Shown: piece after piece, positions 7,534 to 9,078 of the stretch
Layout of the letters: every line of letters begins with the position of its first letter
How positions within the stretch are numbered: position 1 is the first letter of the stretch
DNA from: UMGS1519 sp963621885
GTDB taxonomy: Bacteria > Actinomycetota > Coriobacteriia > Coriobacteriales > Eggerthellaceae
NCBI GenBank assembly: GCA_963621885.1
Contig: CAVFFT010000084.1
Coordinates: 1-9,078, forward strand
Direction: 5' to 3'
Length of the DNA: 9,078 bases
Translations under genes and position numbers: made by a program
Notes under the pieces: model-generated
What the model was told of the DNA's origin: nothing
What the model saw: the letters and a program-made list of their open reading frames with translations, nothing else
Databases searched by the model: none

Positions 7534-8511
7534 TTAGTAGTTAACCCCCATGCGCTGCATAGCAATGTCAAAGTAGTTCTCATCGAGCTCTATGCCGATG
7601 AACTTTCGTCCAAGCCCCTTCGCGGATACGCCGGAGCTGCCGCTTCCCATAAATGGATCAAGGACAACATCGCCGGGATTGGTAAGCGTCTGGACGAAGT
7701 AGTCCATCAGCTCGACAGGCTTTTGAGTTGGGTGCTTCCCGAAAGTCTTTTCGCTCTTAGGGGTGACCGAAGACTCGAAGAAGTCATGCAGAGCTTTGCC
7801 GTCGTTGTTGAACGTGCCTGTTTTGGCGTCATTGACGAAATAGACCCACGACTCAGTCGAATTGATGAAATGAAGGTTCATGTTGCGTGGCATGGGGTTC
7901 AACTTGTGCCAAGCCCCGGTTGTCTTGTAATAGAAACCATGCTTTTGTGCCAAGCAGATAAGTGTTTCCAGCTTAATCACAGCCATGAAGACAATGAGCG
8001 CTCCGCCCTTGCGAACGACGCGGGCGGCTTCGCCAAAAAAGTCGTCCATCGACTCAGCCCAGTCGTCAGCGCTTAGGTTGTCCCAGCCAGCAGCCCCAAA
8101 GTAATTCTCGCGCATGCGCTTAAGGTTCGTTGCACGCTCTTGCATGAAAAGACCGAGATTGTAAGGTGGGTCGGTGAGAAGCAAATCAACGCTGCCGTCG
8201 GCAATGCCCTCCATTGAGACCAGGCAATCGCCGTTGATTAGCCGAATGCCACCATGATTGATTTCTGCCCTGAACTCACGGTTGCCATTAAGGGCGGATG
8301 CGGCGGATATATAATCTTTGTAAGATGACTTAACCCGCGCACGAGCAGCTGAACCGTTTTGCCAGTTCTTGACCGCATCCCAGTCAAATCTCCACTGTCG
8401 GCCAATCTTGATCGCAGGGAAATCGCGGGTCTTGATCCAGTTGCGGATTGTCTCAGAAGTGACGTTGAAATAGGCAGCGACATCATCCATGCGCGCTAGT
8501 TTTTCCTGCAT
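7534..8511 (-). CDS. Amino-DNA methyltransferase (N6-adenine type, beta class) with an N-terminal helix-turn-helix
   Basis: This 325-residue protein has two parts. Residues about 8-52 match the excisionase/MerR-like HTH (DVAAYFNVTSETIRNWIK followed by FPAIKIGRQWRF). Residues about 88-325 form a methyltransferase with motif IV TDPPYNL (113-119) before motif I DPFMGSGSS (285-293), and KHPTQKP (259-265) just upstream of motif I, which is the beta-class order. DPPY, rather than SPPY, favours N6-adenine over N4-cytosine. It is the first gene of the operon and would protect the host target together with the C5 enzyme that follows with no gap. The ATG at 8511 has AGGGAG 11 nt upstream, a rather long spacing. 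The HTH may only help target binding, but it is well placed to bind the inverted repeat in its own promoter, as known for some other HTH-methyltransferases that repress their own genes. The LlaJI system as I know it uses two C5 enzymes, so this one is a substitution. Confidence 0.93.
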   Translation of the reverse strand: MQEKLARMDDVAAYFNVTSETIRNWIKTRDFPAIKIGRQWRFDWDAVKNWQNGSAARARVKSSYKDYISAASALNGNREFRAEINHGGIRLINGDCLVSMEGIADGSVDLLLTDPPYNLGLFMQERATNLKRMRENYFGAAGWDNLSADDWAESMDDFFGEAARVVRKGGALIVFMAVIKLETLICLAQKHGFYYKTTGAWHKLNPMPRNMNLHFINSTESWVYFVNDAKTGTFNNDGKALHDFFESSVTPKSEKTFGKHPTQKPVELMDYFVQTLTNPGDVVLDPFMGSGSSGVSAKGLGRKFIGIELDENYFDIAMQRMGVNY

Positions 8512-8534
8512 GTTATGAACCGCTCCCTGAAAAT

Positions 8535-8570
8535 AATCAAAAATAACACGAAATTACACGATTTTTGATT
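8535..8570. promoter_or_regulatory. Perfect 10-bp inverted repeat, putative operator of the defence operon
   Basis: AATCAAAAAT (8535-8544) and ATTTTTGATT (8561-8570) are exact reverse complements separated by 16 bp. The spacer itself holds two same-direction ACACG copies. The repeat lies between the predicted -10 region and the first gene and overlaps the -10 box. The centre-to-centre distance of the half-sites is 26 bp. The stem is too AT-rich to be a convincing terminator and no T tract is positioned for one, so an operator is the better reading. Confidence 0.55.
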
Positions 8571-8596
8571 TTATAGGTTGCATGTAGTCAAGCCAA
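8568..8596 (-). promoter_or_regulatory. Likely promoter of the five-gene defence operon
   Basis: The minus strand reads TTGGCT (8596-8591), a 17-nt spacer, then TAAAAT (8573-8568). This is a fair sigma-70/sigma-A type match, with start of transcription expected near 8561 and a leader of about 50 nt. The -10 box overlaps one arm of the inverted repeat, so a protein bound there would block RNA polymerase. The -35 box lies inside the divergent HerA-like remnant. Confidence 0.45.
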
Positions 8597-8949
8597 TAGC
8601 TTCGTGCAGTTTTATCACGAATATCCACTGCTTTCACGAACGCGCAATGTTTATCAACCGGTTTCAAATGGATGGCTTGTATGGTTATAGAACTGCAAAC
8701 GTTTCAAAAACCATTTTGACGCAGTGTAATTCAATCGTTGTATTTCAAGAGTTCGACAAAACGAGCACGGACTTCTTGTCTAGCTACATAGACTCATCTC
8801 ACCTAATAGTCTTGCCCACGCTTAAATTCCGCACAGGAATAGCGGTTGGCAAAGCTTTCAAATCAACCGTTCCCATGTTGTTTGAAACTCCATATGAAGA
8901 GGAGCTCTCGGAAACGACGACCGATTTGGAGAAAGAGAAAGAACTGTAA
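8578..8949 (+). pseudogene. Remnant of a HerA/VirB4-like ATPase (C-terminal part only)
   Basis: Residues from about 35 onward read RTANVSKTILTQCNSIVVF, then EFDKTSTDFLSSYI, then LPTLKFRTGIAVGKAFKS and VPMLFETP. This is the pattern of the end of HerA-type (DUF87) DNA-translocating ATPases, just after the TQR motif: ...VSKTIL.QCN..., then a helix, then LP.L..R.GI..G.A. The Walker A and B motifs and the N-terminal barrel are absent, and the first about 34 residues look unrelated. The only possible starts are a TTG at 8578 and an ATG at 8647, neither with a usable ribosome site. The reading frame ends in an acidic and lysine-rich tail. HerA ATPases pair with nucleases or SIR2 proteins in defence systems, so this may be a previous occupant of the locus that was truncated. 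The family call is from pattern memory only, and a short functional protein is not excluded. Confidence 0.6.
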
Positions 8950-8972
8950 TTTATTCGCGACTAAGACAGTAG

Positions 8973-9077
8973 TTAGCTGCGTTCGAAGGCCGACTTTCCA
9001 TTCTCTACTTCACGTGCGAGCATGCCGGCCACCAGCGGAAGCCGCCCGTCACACGCGAGTACACCACACGCAACCAC
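8973..9077 (-). CDS. Possible 3' end of an unrecognised gene entering from the right edge
   Basis: A minus-strand frame is open from the window edge to a TAA at 8975-8973, encoding about 34 residues that end in LAREVENGKSAFERS. The composition is GC-rich compared with the HerA-like remnant beside it, and the sequence looks protein-like, but no family can be named from so few residues. An open frame of this length can occur by chance. Confidence 0.3.
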   Translation of the reverse strand: MVACGVLACDGRLPLVAGMLAREVENGKSAFERS

Positions 9078-9078
9078 A

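Noticed and set aside
8535..8570. Inverted repeat as a Rho-independent terminator
   Set aside because: The stem is almost all A-T with a 16-nt loop and would be weak, and it lies in a promoter region rather than after a gene on either strand.
8970..9000. TTCGAA motif as the T-loop of a tRNA
   Set aside because: The flanking bases do not pair into a T-stem on either strand and no anticodon arm is present.
1..9078. CRISPR array, insertion sequence, integrase or replication origin
   Set aside because: I see no regularly spaced repeats, no transposase or integrase motifs, no matching terminal inverted repeats and no iteron cluster; the only repeats found are the 11-bp pair and the promoter inverted repeat.

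Overview
This window is a bacterial defence island with no housekeeping genes. Its core is one long minus-strand operon that reads from about 8.5 kb down to 1.73 kb. The gene order is: an N6-adenine-type DNA methyltransferase with an N-terminal helix-turn-helix (7534-8511), a C5-cytosine DNA methyltransferase (6469-7533), a McrB-like AAA+ NTPase (4512-6455), a McrC/LlaJI-family PD-(D/E)xK endonuclease subunit (3048-4505), and a Shedu (SduA, DUF4263) nuclease (1799-3034). Junctions are 0, 13, 6 and about 13 nt, and a Rho-independent terminator starts 25 nt past the Shedu stop. This points to a single five-gene transcription unit.

The first four genes have the layout of the LlaJI/BsuMI group of restriction-modification systems, in which two methyltransferases accompany a McrB-like NTPase and a LlaJI-type endonuclease. 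Two things differ from the LlaJI plan as I know it. One of the two C5 methyltransferases is replaced by an amino-methyltransferase carrying its own DNA-binding head. A Shedu nuclease, usually described as a stand-alone defence gene, is attached as the last cistron. The operon promoter region carries a perfect 10-bp inverted repeat that overlaps the likely -10 box, so repression by the HTH-methyltransferase is a reasonable hypothesis.

Downstream of the terminator, after about 300 bp without a convincing gene, lies a GC-rich minus-strand HNH endonuclease (359-1426). Its N-terminal half resembles the domain paired with HNH_2 in McrA-like, modification-dependent restriction enzymes. It converges on the 3' end of an unrecognised, AT-richer plus-strand gene that enters from the left edge (1-317).

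At the right edge, divergent from the operon, a plus-strand ORF (8578-8949) matches only the C-terminal part of HerA/VirB4-like ATPases and is probably a decayed remnant. A short minus-strand open frame (8973-9077) may be the 3' end of a further gene.

The host cannot be fixed from sequence alone. Good AGGAGG-type ribosome sites, mid-to-high GC, and base composition that shifts between modules (AT-rich edges, GC-rich HNH gene, intermediate operon) fit a genome built up by repeated transfer. An actinobacterium such as a Coriobacteriia member is my low-confidence guess.
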